Notes under the pieces: model-generated
The model's database searches: none
Seen by the model: only the letters and a program-made list of their open reading frames with translations
Told to the model about the DNA's origin: nothing
Position numbers and translations under genes: made by a program
Part shown: in pieces, positions 26,873-37,527 of the stretch
Layout: every line of letters starts with the position of its first letter
Position numbering within the stretch: position 1 is the first letter of the stretch
From: an uncultured Acidimicrobiales bacterium
GTDB taxonomy: Bacteria > Actinomycetota > Acidimicrobiia > Acidimicrobiales > SZUA-35
Length of the DNA stretch: 64,000 nt
NCBI GenBank assembly: GCA_938021675.1
Contig: CALIFY010000035.1
Location: 1-64,000 of the forward strand
Direction: 5' to 3'

Positions 26873-29800
26873 CTATGGGCTCTTGTCGAGCACGTTGGCC
26901 AGGAACCGACCGGTATGGCTTTTCGGCACCGTCAATAAGTCTTCTGGCGTGCCGGAGGCAACCACTGTGCCGCCACCATCTCCGCCATTTGGACCGAGAT
27001 CGATTATCCAATCGGCGGTCTTGATCACGTCGAGATTGTGCTCGATTACCAGCACCGTGTTGCCCTGGTCGACCAAGCGGGTCAACACGGTGAGCAGACG
27101 CCGAATATCTTCAAAATGGAGGCCGGTGGTCGGCTCGTCGAGCAGATAGATCGTGTGACCGGTCGATCGCTTGGCCAGTTCGGCGGCCAGCTTCACCCGT
27201 TGCGCTTCCCCGCCCGACAGGGTTGGGGCCGGCTGACCGAGGCGCACGTAGCCAAGCCCCACATCGACAAGCGTCTGCAGGTGACGAGCTATCGGCGGCT
27301 GTTTTGAAAAGAACTCAAGCGCCTCGGAGATCGGCATATTCAGCACGTCGGCGATCGACTGGCCCTTGAACAGTATTTCGAGAGTGTCGCGGTTGTACCG
27401 GGCTCCCTTGCAAACCTCACATGGCACATACACATCGGGCAGGAAGTGCATCTCGATTTTCAGCGTCCCGTCGCCCGAACACGTCTCGCAGCGGCCGCCC
27501 GACACGTTAAAGCTGAACCGGCCCGGTTGATACCCTCTGACCTTCGCCTCGTTCGTCAGGGCGAACAGCTTGCGGATGGCGTCAAATACTCCGGTATAAG
27601 TGGCCGGGTTCGAACGCGGGGTACGACCGATCGGCGATTGGTCTATGTCGATGACCTTGTCGAGGTGCTCAAGACCACCGATCGACTTATGAAGACCAGG
27701 GGGAAGCTTCGAGCTGTACACCTTCTGCATCAAGGCTCGGAGCAGAATCCCATTGATTAAGGTCGATTTACCGGAGCCGGACACACCGGTAACCGCCACG
27801 AAGCAGCCGAGCGGGATCTCGACATCGATGTTCTTGAGGTTGTGTTCCCGTGCGCCGGACACGACCAGCCGGGCATCTGTGGGTTCCCGCCGTTTCGCCG
27901 GCACCGGAATGCTCTTCTTGCCCGACAGATACTGCCCGGTGACAGACCCTCGACGTTTGAGGAGGCCCTTCACGTTGCCGCTGTAGACGATGTCTCCCCC
28001 GTGCTCCCCGGCACCAGGACCGACATCGACAACATGGTCGGCGACACGAATCGTGTCCTCATCGTGTTCCACGACCAGCACGGTGTTTCCAAGGTCGCGA
28101 AGCCGACGCAGCGTGGAAATCAGTTTGGCGTTGTCACGCTGATGAAGCCCGATCGATGGCTCGTCGAGCACGTACAGGACCCCGACGAGACCGGACCCGA
28201 TCTGGCTTGCCAATCGGATCCGCTGAGCCTCACCACCAGAGAGCGTCGCCGCCGACCGGTTCATGCTGAGGTAGTCCAGTCCAACGTCGAGCAGGAAGCT
28301 GAGTCGGGCGTTGATCTCTTTGATCACTCGGTCGGCGATGAGTCGCTCCCGGTCAGTCAACTCGAGGCACTCAAGAGCCTTTGCCGCCTCACCGATCGAC
28401 ATCGAACAGATGTCATCGATGCTACGCCCGTCCACGGTGCACGCCAGGGACAACGGATTGAGCCTGGCGCCGTCACAGGTCGGGCAGTTGACCTCCCGCA
28501 TGTACCCCTCGATCTGCTCCCTGGTGCTGTCGGAATCGGCTTCGGAATGCCGTCGGCGCAGGTACGGAACGATGCCTTCAAAGTTGGCGTTGTAGGTTCG
28601 GACCCGGCCAAATCGGTTCTTGTAGCGCACCGTGACCTTGATCGTGTCCTTGGCGGCCCCTCGACCGTTTCCGCGGCCTTGCAGCAGAAGGTTCTGCTGC
28701 TTCTTTGACAGCGACTCCCACGGCGTATCGATCGGAATGTCGAACTGATCGCACACTCCCTCCACCAGCCGTTCGAAGTACTGACTCTTCCTGGATGACC
28801 AGGGGTGGATGGCTCCGTCGGTCAAGGTCAGTTCCGGGTTGGGGATGACGAGCTGGGGATCGACTTCGAATCTGGTTCCAAGGCCATCACAGGCATCGCA
28901 CGCCCCGTATGGCGAGTTGAACGAAAAGTTACGGGGCGCGAGTTCCTCGAAGCTTTTACCGTCGCTCGGTCGAGAGAGGTGCTGGCTGAACACCAGAACT
29001 TCAGACTCGCCTGGTTTTCCAGCAGACGATCCTTTCGGTGGCACTATCTCGATCTCGGCCAACCCGTCGGCAAGCCCAAGGGCAGTCTCGATGGAGTCGG
29101 TCAGGCGTCGTTCTATACCATCGCGACGAACCACCCGATCGACGACAATTTTGATGTCGTGGGTCTCGTAGCGGGCCAGCTCTGGCAACTCGCCGCCCAG
29201 CTCGATCTGCTCGCCATCGACGATGGCCCGCCCAAAACCCTCCGTGGCCAAATCGGTGAGGAGGGTCTCGTATGTCCCTTTGCGACCACGAACCACCGGG
29301 GCGAGGACCTGAAACCGGGTTCCCTCGTCGAGCTTCAGGATCCGATCGACGATCTGTTGTGGCGTTTGACGGACGAGCGCCTCTCCGGTCTCAGGGTCAT
29401 GGGGGATCCCAACCCGTGAAAACAGGAGACGGAGGTAGTCGTAGACCTCGGTTACCGTACCGACGGTCGACCGCGGGTTCCGGCTCGCCGACTTCTGGTC
29501 GATCGAAATGGCCGGAGATAGCCCCTCGATGAAGTCGACATCTGGTTTGTCCATCTGTCCCAGAAACTGTCTGGCATAGGCAGAAAGCGACTCGACATAC
29601 CGACGCTGCCCCTCGGCGTAGATGGTGTCGAATGCCAGCGACGACTTGCCCGAACCGGAGAGACCGGTGAACACGATCAGCTTCTCGCGAGGCAGTTCGA
29701 GGTCGACCCCCCGAAGATTGTGCTCCCTCGCACCCCGAACGACGATCTTGCCAGCCACGTTGGCGATGCTAGCGGTCGCCGGAACCGAACGGGCGTTCAC
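26873..29800 (-). CDS. uvrA: UvrABC excinuclease subunit A
   Basis: A 975-residue damage-recognition ATPase with two ABC modules. Walker A 1 is GLSGSGKSS near residue 35; the first zinc finger begins CDACDG and the second part [14 protein letters not shown] signature LSGGEAQRI occurs in both halves; Walker A 2 is GVSGSGKST; the second zinc finger is CETCSGDGT...[11 protein letters not shown] chose GTG at 29800 because the family starts close to here ([19 protein letters not shown]); the frame is open to 30061 but this would overlap the divergent gene at 29946. ATPase-driven loading of UvrB follows from family knowledge. Confidence 0.96.
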   Translation of the reverse strand: MNARSVPATASIANVAGKIVVRGAREHNLRGVDLELPREKLIVFTGLSGSGKSSLAFDTIYAEGQRRYVESLSAYARQFLGQMDKPDVDFIEGLSPAISIDQKSASRNPRSTVGTVTEVYDYLRLLFSRVGIPHDPETGEALVRQTPQQIVDRILKLDEGTRFQVLAPVVRGRKGTYETLLTDLATEGFGRAIVDGEQIELGGELPELARYETHDIKIVVDRVVRRDGIERRLTDSIETALGLADGLAEIEIVPPKGSSAGKPGESEVLVFSQHLSRPSDGKSFEELAPRNFSFNSPYGACDACDGLGTRFEVDPQLVIPNPELTLTDGAIHPWSSRKSQYFERLVEGVCDQFDIPIDTPWESLSKKQQNLLLQGRGNGRGAAKDTIKVTVRYKNRFGRVRTYNANFEGIVPYLRRRHSEADSDSTREQIEGYMREVNCPTCDGARLNPLSLACTVDGRSIDDICSMSIGEAAKALECLELTDRERLIADRVIKEINARLSFLLDVGLDYLSMNRSAATLSGGEAQRIRLASQIGSGLVGVLYVLDEPSIGLHQRDNAKLISTLRRLRDLGNTVLVVEHDEDTIRVADHVVDVGPGAGEHGGDIVYSGNVKGLLKRRGSVTGQYLSGKKSIPVPAKRREPTDARLVVSGAREHNLKNIDVEIPLGCFVAVTGVSGSGKSTLINGILLRALMQKVYSSKLPPGLHKSIGGLEHLDKVIDIDQSPIGRTPRSNPATYTGVFDAIRKLFALTNEAKVRGYQPGRFSFNVSGGRCETCSGDGTLKIEMHFLPDVYVPCEVCKGARYNRDTLEILFKGQSIADVLNMPISEALEFFSKQPPIARHLQTLVDVGLGYVRLGQPAPTLSGGEAQRVKLAAELAKRSTGHTIYLLDEPTTGLHFEDIRRLLTVLTRLVDQGNTVLVIEHNLDVIKTADWIIDLGPNGGDGGGTVVASGTPEDLLTVPKSHTGRFLANVLDKSP

Positions 29801-29945
29801 TCGAGGGTTTCCTGGTGCCGAAAAGGTCGAATGCCGTTCAAGTCTGGCCCGGTCGTACCGATCTGGAACGAATGCGGTCGGTCTACGTCCCCACCAGGCC
29901 CGTGAGGTGACCGGCATCCGCCACCGCGTCGATGCAGGCGACGAC

Positions 29946-31787
29946 ATGTTGCCAACATCCCAAGGCAGGCCGGCACCCGACCCTTTTCCGACTCCGCCGC
30001 CTTCTTCGCCACCGGTCGTCGGCTGGCACGAACTGATGCTGGCCGTCGTTTTGTTCCTCACCGTGCCGCTGGCTGGCCTTGATTCGGTGTGGAGCGCCGA
30101 CGAAGGTGCGCTGCTGTATCAAGCGACACACGTCGGATTCGACGGCGGGTTACAACACGACACCTGGAGCATCGATCATCCGTTTCCTGCCGCTGATCCG
30201 ACCGGTGAGGCGTTCCCGTTTCACCTGTCTGTCCGCGATGCCGCCGACGGGTATCTGGTATTGGCCAAACATACGATACTGACGCGGCTGGCGGCCGGGC
30301 TCTACGCTGTTGGCGGCTACCCCGCGGTGATCGGAATGGGAGCTGTCGGCACCTGGTTTGCTGCGGTTGCCGCCGCGAGACTGGCATGGCTGGTCGATCG
30401 GCGTGCTGCACGCCCCGCGTTGTGGCTGACAGGAATAGCCAGCCCGCTCTTCATCAGCTCTTTCGTTGCCTGGGGCCACACAATTACTGCTGCTTTCGTC
30501 GGCTGGGCCGCCTACCTGTTGTACCTGGGCGCTCTCCGTCGACGGTCGGCGGGGCAGAGATGGACCCGAATCGGTGGCGCGGCGCTGCTGGCGGTCGCCT
30601 GTGTACTCCGTACCGAGGCCGCTCTGGCCGGCATCGCCGTGACCGCCGGACTGGCCATCGTCGGTCTCGACTGGTCTCAACGTCAGCTTCGTCCGTCGAG
30701 CGTTCCCGCTCCCCGGCTTCGGGTTCGATGGCGGTCGGGCGAAGGCCGAGGTTGGCGCCGATCGGCGATGGCGGCACTGGGCGCCACCATCGTCGGGGTA
30801 GGGATCGACGCCGCCACCGCCATTCCGTACAACGGTGTGGTGACCGAGGAGCCCGACGCCGGCCCGTTCTGGTCGCCGGCGGCCCGATTCGACGGATTCT
30901 CCCAAACCTGGCTCCAGACAAGTTATACCGGCGCCGCTCACGACCTGCTCACCGCGGTCGCCGCGGTGGCGGTAATCGCAGCTGGAGTACTTCTTCGCCG
31001 CGGCCAGGAGCGGGCGACGTCAGCGGTTCTCTCGCTGGGCCTAGCGGTGGTGGCCATAGCGGCCCGGGCTATCGCCGAGCCGACCATGTTGGTTCCCGGC
31101 CTCGTCGTCGCCTTCCCGTTGCTGTTCGCCGGCGCTGCCCTTACCGCCCGCAGCGACATCCGCCACCCCGCCGCCCTGGCATCGACGATCTCATGGGTCC
31201 TGTTCGCCCTCGCCGTCCTCGCTACCCAATACCGGTATGGCGGCGGCGGAGAATGGGGAGGTCGCTACTTCGCCATTGGACTCCCGTTGGCCATTGCCGC
31301 CATCTGTCCGGGCATCGTCCGAACCTTGGATCAGATCGACCGGCCGGAGCGTCGCCGGCTGGTCGCCCTGGCCATTACCCCCGTGATCATCATGATGGTG
31401 CTCGGCATCGCCGGCATGCGCGACGTCCGCCGACAGACCAGCGAGCTCACCGACTCCATTCAGGCGGTCACCGCTCCGGCCGGCGATGGCGACGACCGCC
31501 CGGTAATCGTCACCACCGTAAAGCCGCTCGCCCGTTGGTCATGGGACGATGTCAACGACGGCCGCTGGCTCCTCGTCGACCCTGCCGAGCTGCCCTCGTT
31601 GGCCGCTCGATTGCGCACCCTCGACATCGACCGTGCGGTGCTGGTGACAGAGGGCGGTCCGGACGAACTCACCACCATCGAATCCTGGTATGCCCACCAC
31701 CCGATCGACTCCGATACTGGACCGGCGGACCGGCCGGCCGACCAAACGAGCATCGTCTACCCACTCGTTGCCGTCGACCGGCCGTGA
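29946..31787 (+). CDS. Large polytopic membrane protein, GT-C glycosyltransferase-like
   Basis: A 613-residue protein with about 11-12 membrane helices, a first extracytoplasmic loop carrying the acidic motif [10 protein letters not shown] (about 40-49) and a C-terminal soluble tail of about 110 residues. An Asp/Glu pair in the first loop after helix 1 is the hallmark of lipid-dependent GT-C glycosyltransferases (PMT/ArnT style), and this is the reason for the call. The ATG at 29946 is taken; a GTG at 29907 in frame is possible. It is divergent from uvrA with 145 bp between starts and convergent with the exported propeller gene (29 bp gap). Substrate unknown. Confidence 0.6.
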   Translation: MLPTSQGRPAPDPFPTPPPSSPPVVGWHELMLAVVLFLTVPLAGLDSVWSADEGALLYQATHVGFDGGLQHDTWSIDHPFPAADPTGEAFPFHLSVRDAADGYLVLAKHTILTRLAAGLYAVGGYPAVIGMGAVGTWFAAVAAARLAWLVDRRAARPALWLTGIASPLFISSFVAWGHTITAAFVGWAAYLLYLGALRRRSAGQRWTRIGGAALLAVACVLRTEAALAGIAVTAGLAIVGLDWSQRQLRPSSVPAPRLRVRWRSGEGRGWRRSAMAALGATIVGVGIDAATAIPYNGVVTEEPDAGPFWSPAARFDGFSQTWLQTSYTGAAHDLLTAVAAVAVIAAGVLLRRGQERATSAVLSLGLAVVAIAARAIAEPTMLVPGLVVAFPLLFAGAALTARSDIRHPAALASTISWVLFALAVLATQYRYGGGGEWGGRYFAIGLPLAIAAICPGIVRTLDQIDRPERRRLVALAITPVIIMMVLGIAGMRDVRRQTSELTDSIQAVTAPAGDGDDRPVIVTTVKPLARWSWDDVNDGRWLLVDPAELPSLAARLRTLDIDRAVLVTEGGPDELTTIESWYAHHPIDSDTGPADRPADQTSIVYPLVAVDRP

Positions 31788-31816
31788 CGCCCAAAACACT
31801 GACCCGCAGACGGTGA

Positions 31817-33436
31817 TCAGCTGAACGGTGGCACATCGAGGCGGTACACCTCGGCGTCGATTCCACACGACCCAGCATCGGAGTTGTAGTAGACCTTGGT
31901 GAAGTCACGGTTGACCACGGCGTGGGTTTCGGTCCAGTACTCCTCACCACAGTTGTAGGTGTGGGCCAGGTTCAAGACTCGCCCCTGTGGTGCCAGTTCC
32001 ACGGCCAGAACTTTCCCACACGACCACGCACCCGGTTCCTTGCAGTTGTAGGTGGAGGCGACAACCCACCCCGGCTTGCCATAGCCCTTGCCTGATATAT
32101 GGATCGAGGTGTTGGCGTCGTCGTACAGGTCAAATATCCGTGTCTCGTCCAGCGTTTCTAGATCGACGGCCATCAGCCACCCGCCGTTCGGCCCGGCGGT
32201 GAAGTCGATGTATACGTAGGTGTCTCGGCCGTCTGCATCGATGGCGAGGTCGCTATGCTCGCCGCCGGCAAACAGCAGTCGAGGGTCGGTCAAGTCGAAG
32301 TCGAGAACCCAGGTCCCGTCCCAGTGGCCGGCCACCACAGAGTCCCCGCTCGGTGAGGCCGAGACCCAATCGATGGTGCTGCTATCGGGGAGGGCGGATC
32401 TGGGGATGACGGCTAGCGAATCCGAGCCTAGATCATATGAGGCCACCCCGATGACATCCTCCTGTTCGTCGTACACCATCCAGGCCCAACGGTCACCATC
32501 GATACTTGGCGAGCCTTCGGCCTTGTCATGCATGTAGTCAGCGCCCGGGAGCGTCTTTTGAATGCGGGCGGTCAGATCGGCAAGTACCGATGACGTACCG
32601 GTGGTGACGTCAAGCTCATACAACGCGAGGTCACCGCCGTAGCTGTTGTCGTCGGCGGTATGGCGAATCAAGTTTGGCTCGGTCGGGTGCCACTGGGGCC
32701 ATGAATCGGCGGAAATGGTAAGCGCTCGAACGAGCTCGCCGTTCGCCGCGTCATAGACGTGATACGCCCCGTCGCCGTGGTAGGTGAGAAAGCTGGATCC
32801 GTCGGCGTTCTCGGCCTGACGGCGACTATAGGTGTTCCGGTTGAATCGGGTTCCGTCCGCGCTGCTAACCCGAGCCGTTGTCGTGCCGTAGGCTGGATCG
32901 AGGTACGGTTCGAACACCGCGGGGCGAGACCACCCATCGTCTGGCACCGTGTCGTCGAAACCCCAGACCAAACCGTCCGATGTCGGGGTCGGCACCGAAG
33001 AATCTGCAGGCTCTGAATCAGGCTGGGAATCGGGTTGGGAATCGGGCTCTGAATCGGGCTGGGAAGATTCTGGTTCTGGCTCAGGAGCTGGTGCCGGGGG
33101 CTGATCCGAACCCGGTCCTGGTGGATCCGCATCTGTTGTCGGTGCGACAACGACCGGCGCGCTGTCCAGACCGACGACGTACACGGTCTCTTCGCTGTAG
33201 GTTACAAACGCGTCAGGCGTAGCCGTCTTGGCATCGGCCGCGGCCGACCGGGCGTCGTCCTCCGACTCGTGGCTAGAAGCCTTTACGCCACCGATCTCGA
33301 CCCAGTAACGGGTCGGTCGGTCCTCGAATGTCACCGACGCCCGTTCGTCAGCGCCAACCGATACAGCCACCGTGAGCACCGCCAGGGCCAACCCGGCCCC
33401 CAGGGCGCCAAGTGTCCAACTCCTCTTGTGTTTCAT
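31817..33436 (-). CDS. Exported beta-propeller-like protein with Pro/Asp/Ser linker
   Basis: A 539-residue protein: Sec signal (MKHKRSWTLGALGAGLALAVL), a short alpha/beta module (about 42-95, YWVEIGGVKASSHESEDDARSAA...VYVVGL) that resembles a SPOR repeat, a linker of SQPDSEPDSQPDS repeats, and about 370 residues of blade-like repeats (for example DGAYHVYDAANGELVRALTIS, PQWHPTEPNLIRH, GGDLALYELDVTTGTSSVL, TWVLDFDLTDPRLLFAGG). The blades match the TolB/PD40 style of propeller. Four Cys near the C-terminus (CKEPGAWSC, CGEEYW, SCGID) could form disulfides outside the cell. It is the last gene of the sigma module. No enzyme motif seen. Confidence 0.75.
   Translation of the reverse strand: MKHKRSWTLGALGAGLALAVLTVAVSVGADERASVTFEDRPTRYWVEIGGVKASSHESEDDARSAAADAKTATPDAFVTYSEETVYVVGLDSAPVVVAPTTDADPPGPGSDQPPAPAPEPEPESSQPDSEPDSQPDSQPDSEPADSSVPTPTSDGLVWGFDDTVPDDGWSRPAVFEPYLDPAYGTTTARVSSADGTRFNRNTYSRRQAENADGSSFLTYHGDGAYHVYDAANGELVRALTISADSWPQWHPTEPNLIRHTADDNSYGGDLALYELDVTTGTSSVLADLTARIQKTLPGADYMHDKAEGSPSIDGDRWAWMVYDEQEDVIGVASYDLGSDSLAVIPRSALPDSSTIDWVSASPSGDSVVAGHWDGTWVLDFDLTDPRLLFAGGEHSDLAIDADGRDTYVYIDFTAGPNGGWLMAVDLETLDETRIFDLYDDANTSIHISGKGYGKPGWVVASTYNCKEPGAWSCGKVLAVELAPQGRVLNLAHTYNCGEEYWTETHAVVNRDFTKVYYNSDAGSCGIDAEVYRLDVPPFS
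33003..33070. repeat. Short tandem repeats in the exported propeller gene linker
   Basis: Repeated units of about 12-18 bases built on AATCGGGCTGGG and TCTGAATCAGGCTGGG, encoding alternating DSQP and DSEP. In-frame, so copy changes would only alter the linker between the N-terminal module and the propeller. Confidence 0.7.
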
Positions 33437-33493
33437 ACGTCTCTACTTTCTGTTACTTCTGTTTTTCTGTTGTGTGGTCTGGCCGCCGGTTCG

Positions 33494-34810
33494 TTACTCC
33501 GGCAGCTCGACGATGAACGTCTCGACGCGGTCGGACCGACCGTCACTCGACCAGATAAGCCACCGACCGGACGGGCTGAGCGACACAAAGTTGGTCGACC
33601 AATACTCGTGACGGGCCGCCCCGCCGTGGTCGGCGACAAAGCGAGGCTGGCCAGACCGGTCACCGCTGTCGAATACCAGAACCTTGCCCGCCAGTGCCGA
33701 GGCGTTGGTTCGGTCGTCATCAACCCCTCTAATGGTCAACGCCACCGACGACGAATTGGTCGAGGCCGACAACCAGGTTCCTGACGGCGGATACTCATCA
33801 CCGGAGGAGGGTCCGACAATGACACGAGCCGGGGTCCCGTCGATGGGGTGTAACACCAACGAACCGATCTCGTCGCCCTGATACTGAGCGGCCGCCAGAT
33901 ACTCACCTCCGGCACCGTCGCCGACCACAACGAACTGATCGCCTTCCAAGTCGATCGAGACACCGGTCGGGTCGAGGTCGGCATCGAGAATGCCGACAGA
34001 CCCATCGGAGGCCCCGACGGCGAACCGAGTACCAGACGGAGCGGGACGAGGAGCCTCGCGACCGTCGGTGATGACCCTGATCTCCCGACCGGTGTCGAGC
34101 TCAAAGGCGAGCATGAATGTGTCGCCATCGGCATAGCACAGCAAACCCATCAACCCGCCTGACGACGGTGGCACCGGCGTCGACCCCGAGTCGACTCGGT
34201 CACATCCAACAAACCGGTGGAGGGTTGACTCACGTCGCTCGTTCACACTCCACGATCTCAGCTCATTGCCCGCGGCGAACACCAGTAGGTCTGGGTTGGT
34301 TGGGTGCCAGTAGACCTGCTCAATGTCGGGAGGATCGACTACCGCTTCCCCGATCTGTTCACCGGTTGCTACATCGATGACCAGATAAGCCGGTGACGAC
34401 GAACCGGTCCGGTACAACAACAGGTGGGTTTCGTCGGCATTCCACGCCGAACCGAACGGGAGTGGCACCAGGTATTCGCCCGACGTCGCGCTGGTCAGCT
34501 GTTGAGTTTGACCTCCAGTGGGTTCAGTGGACTCGACCGGATCGGTAGTGACGTCCAGTTCTCCGTCGGTCACCTCGGTCGGGCCGGCCATGTCCGCCCG
34601 GTTTCCAGTGATGACACCACCTGGATCGGACTGGACGAGCACCACCCCGGCTGCCAGAAGTCCGATGACGACCGCTGCCGCCAGGACCCGGGCACGACGG
34701 ATGGTACCGGGTCGGTTGCGGTCGACCCGGTACTCCGGCACCGACATTCCGGCGACCTGGCGGCGTAGGTCGGCGGTAGCCGAATGCAGATCGTCATCGA
34801 GTTCAGTCAT
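33494..34810 (-). CDS. Membrane-anchored beta-propeller protein, probable sigma-factor partner
   Basis: A 438-residue type II-like membrane protein: about 40 cytoplasmic residues (MTELDDDLHSATADLRRQV...IRRAR), one membrane helix (VLAAAVVIGLLAAGVVLV, about 43-60) and an external domain of propeller-like repeats (HLLLYRTGSSSPAYLVIDVATGEQIGE, VYWHPTNPDLLVFAAGNELRSW, GDTFMLAFELDTGREIRVI, FVSLSPSGRWLIWSSDGRSD). Its ATG overlaps the sigma factor stop by four bases (34807-34810), which strongly suggests a linked function such as holding or sensing for that sigma factor. The cytoplasmic part is too short for a classical anti-sigma domain and has no HxxxCxxC zinc motif. Role is inference. Confidence 0.7.
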   Translation of the reverse strand: MTELDDDLHSATADLRRQVAGMSVPEYRVDRNRPGTIRRARVLAAAVVIGLLAAGVVLVQSDPGGVITGNRADMAGPTEVTDGELDVTTDPVESTEPTGGQTQQLTSATSGEYLVPLPFGSAWNADETHLLLYRTGSSSPAYLVIDVATGEQIGEAVVDPPDIEQVYWHPTNPDLLVFAAGNELRSWSVNERRESTLHRFVGCDRVDSGSTPVPPSSGGLMGLLCYADGDTFMLAFELDTGREIRVITDGREAPRPAPSGTRFAVGASDGSVGILDADLDPTGVSIDLEGDQFVVVGDGAGGEYLAAAQYQGDEIGSLVLHPIDGTPARVIVGPSSGDEYPPSGTWLSASTNSSSVALTIRGVDDDRTNASALAGKVLVFDSGDRSGQPRFVADHGGAARHEYWSTNFVSLSPSGRWLIWSSDGRSDRVETFIVELPE

Positions 34811-35322
34811 CGCTCCTCCCGGTGATGATCTAGCCGATCTGACAGCGTGGCTCTTCCCCGCTTCAAATGGGTCTTTGCCGTCTCGAGCGAACATCCGAGG
34901 ATCTCGGCAATCTCCGCTACCGAACGGTCTTCCCAGTAACGGAGAGCGATCGCCTGGGCCTGCCGTCTGGGCAATGTCCGAACGGCATCCAAGATCTCAT
35001 CGCTCTGCGGCCGAAGCTCGATCGGTGCCTCTACCGAACGGGCACCGATCCTGGCCATGGCCGCCGCCTCGACCCGCAAGCGACGGAAGCGGCTAACCCG
35101 CTTGTTGAACATGACACGACGGACCCAGGCACCAGGGTCCTCATAGCGACCGACCGACTCCCAACGGCGGTGAGCTTCGGTGAACGCCTCGTGCACGAGG
35201 TCCTCGGCCGCCCAATGCGATCCGGTCCACAGGTAGGCCAACCCGAACAGTTGCCGATAGTCGCGCCAGTAAAAGTCGTCGAACGACTGTGATTCGTGCC
35301 CGTTCACCACGGCCTGACCCAT
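34807..35322 (-). CDS. RNA polymerase ECF-type sigma factor (sigma-70 family, SigE-like)
   Basis: A sigma factor of about 171 residues. Region 2 is recognised in FDDFYWRDYRQLFGLAYLWTG, then WAAEDLVHEAFTEAHRRWESV and DPGAWVRRVMFNKRVSRFRR; region 4 in LPRRQAQAIALRYWEDRSVAEIAEILGCSLETAKTHLKRGRATL. No region 1 or 3, as in ECF factors. I took ATG at 35322; a GTG at 35358 in frame is also possible, and neither has a clear ribosome site. Upstream, GGAACC at about 35443 might belong to its own promoter but no matching -10 was found at the right distance. Neighbours suggest it controls envelope or secreted-protein genes. Confidence 0.9.
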   Translation of the reverse strand: MGQAVVNGHESQSFDDFYWRDYRQLFGLAYLWTGSHWAAEDLVHEAFTEAHRRWESVGRYEDPGAWVRRVMFNKRVSRFRRLRVEAAAMARIGARSVEAPIELRPQSDEILDAVRTLPRRQAQAIALRYWEDRSVAEIAEILGCSLETAKTHLKRGRATLSDRLDHHREER

Positions 35323-35487
35323 GAGGGTGGAGGAAGATCCCACACCTATTACACGCACAACCGGTCAGGTTGGGGGGACAGCCTTCGAAGAAAAGCAGGC
35401 ATCCGGCAACGTATCGGTGTCCGAGGTCAATATCCGAAGACCGGTTCCTGCTCCGTGTACCTTCGCTCAATAACCCTTCGCCGGCCC

Positions 35488-37443
35488 CTAGTTCACCGAA
35501 TTTCTGCTCCCAGAGTCATCGACGGTCCCATTGCTCGTGAGCGCTATGTCGCTCGATCGGTTCGTCAGTTCCACCGGATGGCTGGTCAGGTTGTTCACCA
35601 CCATTTGCTTGGCCTCATGCTGTTCCGGCTTTCCTTCAAAATCCCACCGGTCCCAGGTAAAACCGATGCGAATCGGTCGGAGGGTTACAGGTTCGGTGCC
35701 GTCGCTCCGCAGCGTGATGTCGAAGTTCGATCCCCCGATGGTCGCGAGGGCGTGGTCGCCGGTCGTGAACTCAGGTTCCAAGACCGTTATGTCGTACTCG
35801 GCGTCGTTGGCGCTGCCGTACGGAATAGCGATAATCGGACCGAACGCTGCATCACCTCGTGAGTTGGTGACCGAACCGCCACGATTTGGCAGATTGAATC
35901 CAGCCTCGCAGCCCCGGACCTCGACGTTATCGACGGTCGCTTTCCCGTCCGCCAAGGCCAACGTGACACAGCCTCGCATATTTACAACCGTGGAGTCTTC
36001 GACGGTGATCGAACCGGTCTTCACCGACGAACCGTCCAGCTTCTCCCCCGAGGTGTATGCCCGAATACCGTCTTCGACGAGCGGGTACATTCGGGTTTTG
36101 TCGATGGGCTGACCGGCAAGGTGATCGGGTTGGAACTGTTCGAACCCGGCTTTGTCGGGCAGTGAGCCGGCGCCGTCTTCGTACATTTCAGAGCCAAGGC
36201 GCATCTTGCCTTGCACCTGGGTGTTTCGGATGACCGTGTTGTCGGCACCCTGCATGAATATGCCGTGGCCAAACGCTTCGACGGTGAGATCCATGCCGTC
36301 GATGAGCGTGTCGTCTCCGATCACCTGGATGCCCGACTGCTTCCGGCTGCCAAACTTTGTTTGGCTGCCCTTGCCGAACATCTCGCCATAGCCATAGGGG
36401 TACGAGCCTCTCACGGTGACCGTGTTATTGAGCAGCTGGTTCCCGTTGCCGGCCACCTGGAAGAACGTGCTCCCACCTCCGGGGCTATTTGAGCGATCTT
36501 CGTTGTATGCCTTGAAATCGGTGACCGCCGTGCTGCCGTCGGCGTAGGTGTTGACGAAATTGCCACCGAGCACGGTGTTGTTGTTTCCTTCAATCTTGAT
36601 GCTGGCGAACGTATGGGTCTCGCCGGACATCGTGCTCAATAACTTCACCGGCAGATCGATCGTGACGTCGGTCAAGTCAAAGAAGTTGTTACTACCGGCG
36701 ATCCGAAGCACGGTGACCTCATCGGCTAGCAACGAGTCGAGCACGTACTCGCCGGGTTCCAGACGGTAGTGACCGCCGTCTCCACCAAAGGCCTCGATAA
36801 GTTCAGCGATGGAGCTAATCGTCTGGGCTTCGCCGGGCGGCTGACCAACCGCTGTCGTAGAAGGTGTGGAGACTCTGGTGGTGGTCGACCCGGGCGCCTC
36901 GGTGGTGGTCGCCGGCTCGCTCGTTGTCGACCCCGGCTCCTCCGTAGTTGGAGATGTCGACGAACCGGTGACGTCGACTATCGAGGGGGACGGGGCGTCG
37001 TCTCCGAGTTGTTCGCTCGAACAAACCCATTCGCTACCGACTGGGTCGCAGTCATGACGCGGCAATTCGCACGCCGAGCTGTAGGCCCGGCGCGCTTCGT
37101 CAAGAGTCGGTCCGGATGCGGAACACTCGGCCCCAGCTGCCACTTCGTCCGACGGATTTCCTCCTGTGGTAATCGCGCTGACCGCGAAGATTGACAGAGC
37201 GACACAGACCAGGGCGGCCAGTCCGCCGAGCACGAACCGCCATCGGCCAGCGAAGAGGAAACCCAACGACTGTGGGGTATGCGACTTGATCCGACTGAAC
37301 GCCGTCGAGACGGCAGGATCGCGCAGCCGCTGACTCCGGCCCGATGATTCGAAATTGTTTCGTTGGTCTCTAGTCGCCCGGTCATCGAACGGCTCACCGT
37401 GGTCCACCGTGTTCTCTCCGTCATCTCGATCGATGCCCCGCAT
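35488..37443 (-). CDS. Membrane-anchored right-handed beta-helix protein
   Basis: A 651-residue protein with a 70-residue basic cytoplasmic N-terminus, one membrane helix (FVLGGLAALVCVALSIFAV, about 70-92), a Cys-containing segment, a Thr/Ser/Pro linker with TTTEAPGSTTT-like runs, and then about 430 residues of parallel beta-helix repeats with Asn ladders (IEGNNNTVLGGNFVNT, VAGNGNQLLNNTVTV, QGADNTVIRNTQVQG, VEDSTVVNMRGCVTL). Such folds occur in pectate lyase-like enzymes and in structural surface proteins; I see no pectate lyase catalytic Arg motif. ATG at 37443 used; an ATG at 37461 in frame would overlap the promoter-like GGAAC-N16-CGTT at 37448-37472. Confidence 0.82.
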   Translation of the reverse strand: MRGIDRDDGENTVDHGEPFDDRATRDQRNNFESSGRSQRLRDPAVSTAFSRIKSHTPQSLGFLFAGRWRFVLGGLAALVCVALSIFAVSAITTGGNPSDEVAAGAECSASGPTLDEARRAYSSACELPRHDCDPVGSEWVCSSEQLGDDAPSPSIVDVTGSSTSPTTEEPGSTTSEPATTTEAPGSTTTRVSTPSTTAVGQPPGEAQTISSIAELIEAFGGDGGHYRLEPGEYVLDSLLADEVTVLRIAGSNNFFDLTDVTIDLPVKLLSTMSGETHTFASIKIEGNNNTVLGGNFVNTYADGSTAVTDFKAYNEDRSNSPGGGSTFFQVAGNGNQLLNNTVTVRGSYPYGYGEMFGKGSQTKFGSRKQSGIQVIGDDTLIDGMDLTVEAFGHGIFMQGADNTVIRNTQVQGKMRLGSEMYEDGAGSLPDKAGFEQFQPDHLAGQPIDKTRMYPLVEDGIRAYTSGEKLDGSSVKTGSITVEDSTVVNMRGCVTLALADGKATVDNVEVRGCEAGFNLPNRGGSVTNSRGDAAFGPIIAIPYGSANDAEYDITVLEPEFTTGDHALATIGGSNFDITLRSDGTEPVTLRPIRIGFTWDRWDFEGKPEQHEAKQMVVNNLTSHPVELTNRSSDIALTSNGTVDDSGSRNSVN

Positions 37444-37447
37444 CGTC

Positions 37448-37472
37448 AACGCCCACCTCATTGGATAGTTCC
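37448..37472 (-). promoter_or_regulatory. Candidate ECF sigma promoter (GGAAC-N16-CGTT)
   Basis: On the minus strand, GGAAC (37472-37468) is followed after exactly 16 bases by CGTT (37451-37448), the general ECF promoter layout. Transcription would start close to the ATG at 37443, giving a nearly leaderless message. The sigma factor gene is in the same module about 2 kb downstream. Only one match was found, so this is suggestive. Confidence 0.45.
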
Positions 37473-37527
37473 CACGACGCAGCGTCGTTAAACAAGAAAT
37501 CTAGACATCGACCACGCCGGGTACGAC

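Noticed and set aside
29801-30061. 87-residue N-terminal extension of UvrA
   Set aside because: Low-complexity, not part of the family, and it would overlap the divergent membrane protein gene.
35359-35487. ECF autoregulatory promoter before the sigma gene
   Set aside because: GGAACC occurs but no CGTC/CGTT lies 16-17 bases downstream; the nearest CGGAC is at 19 and does not match.
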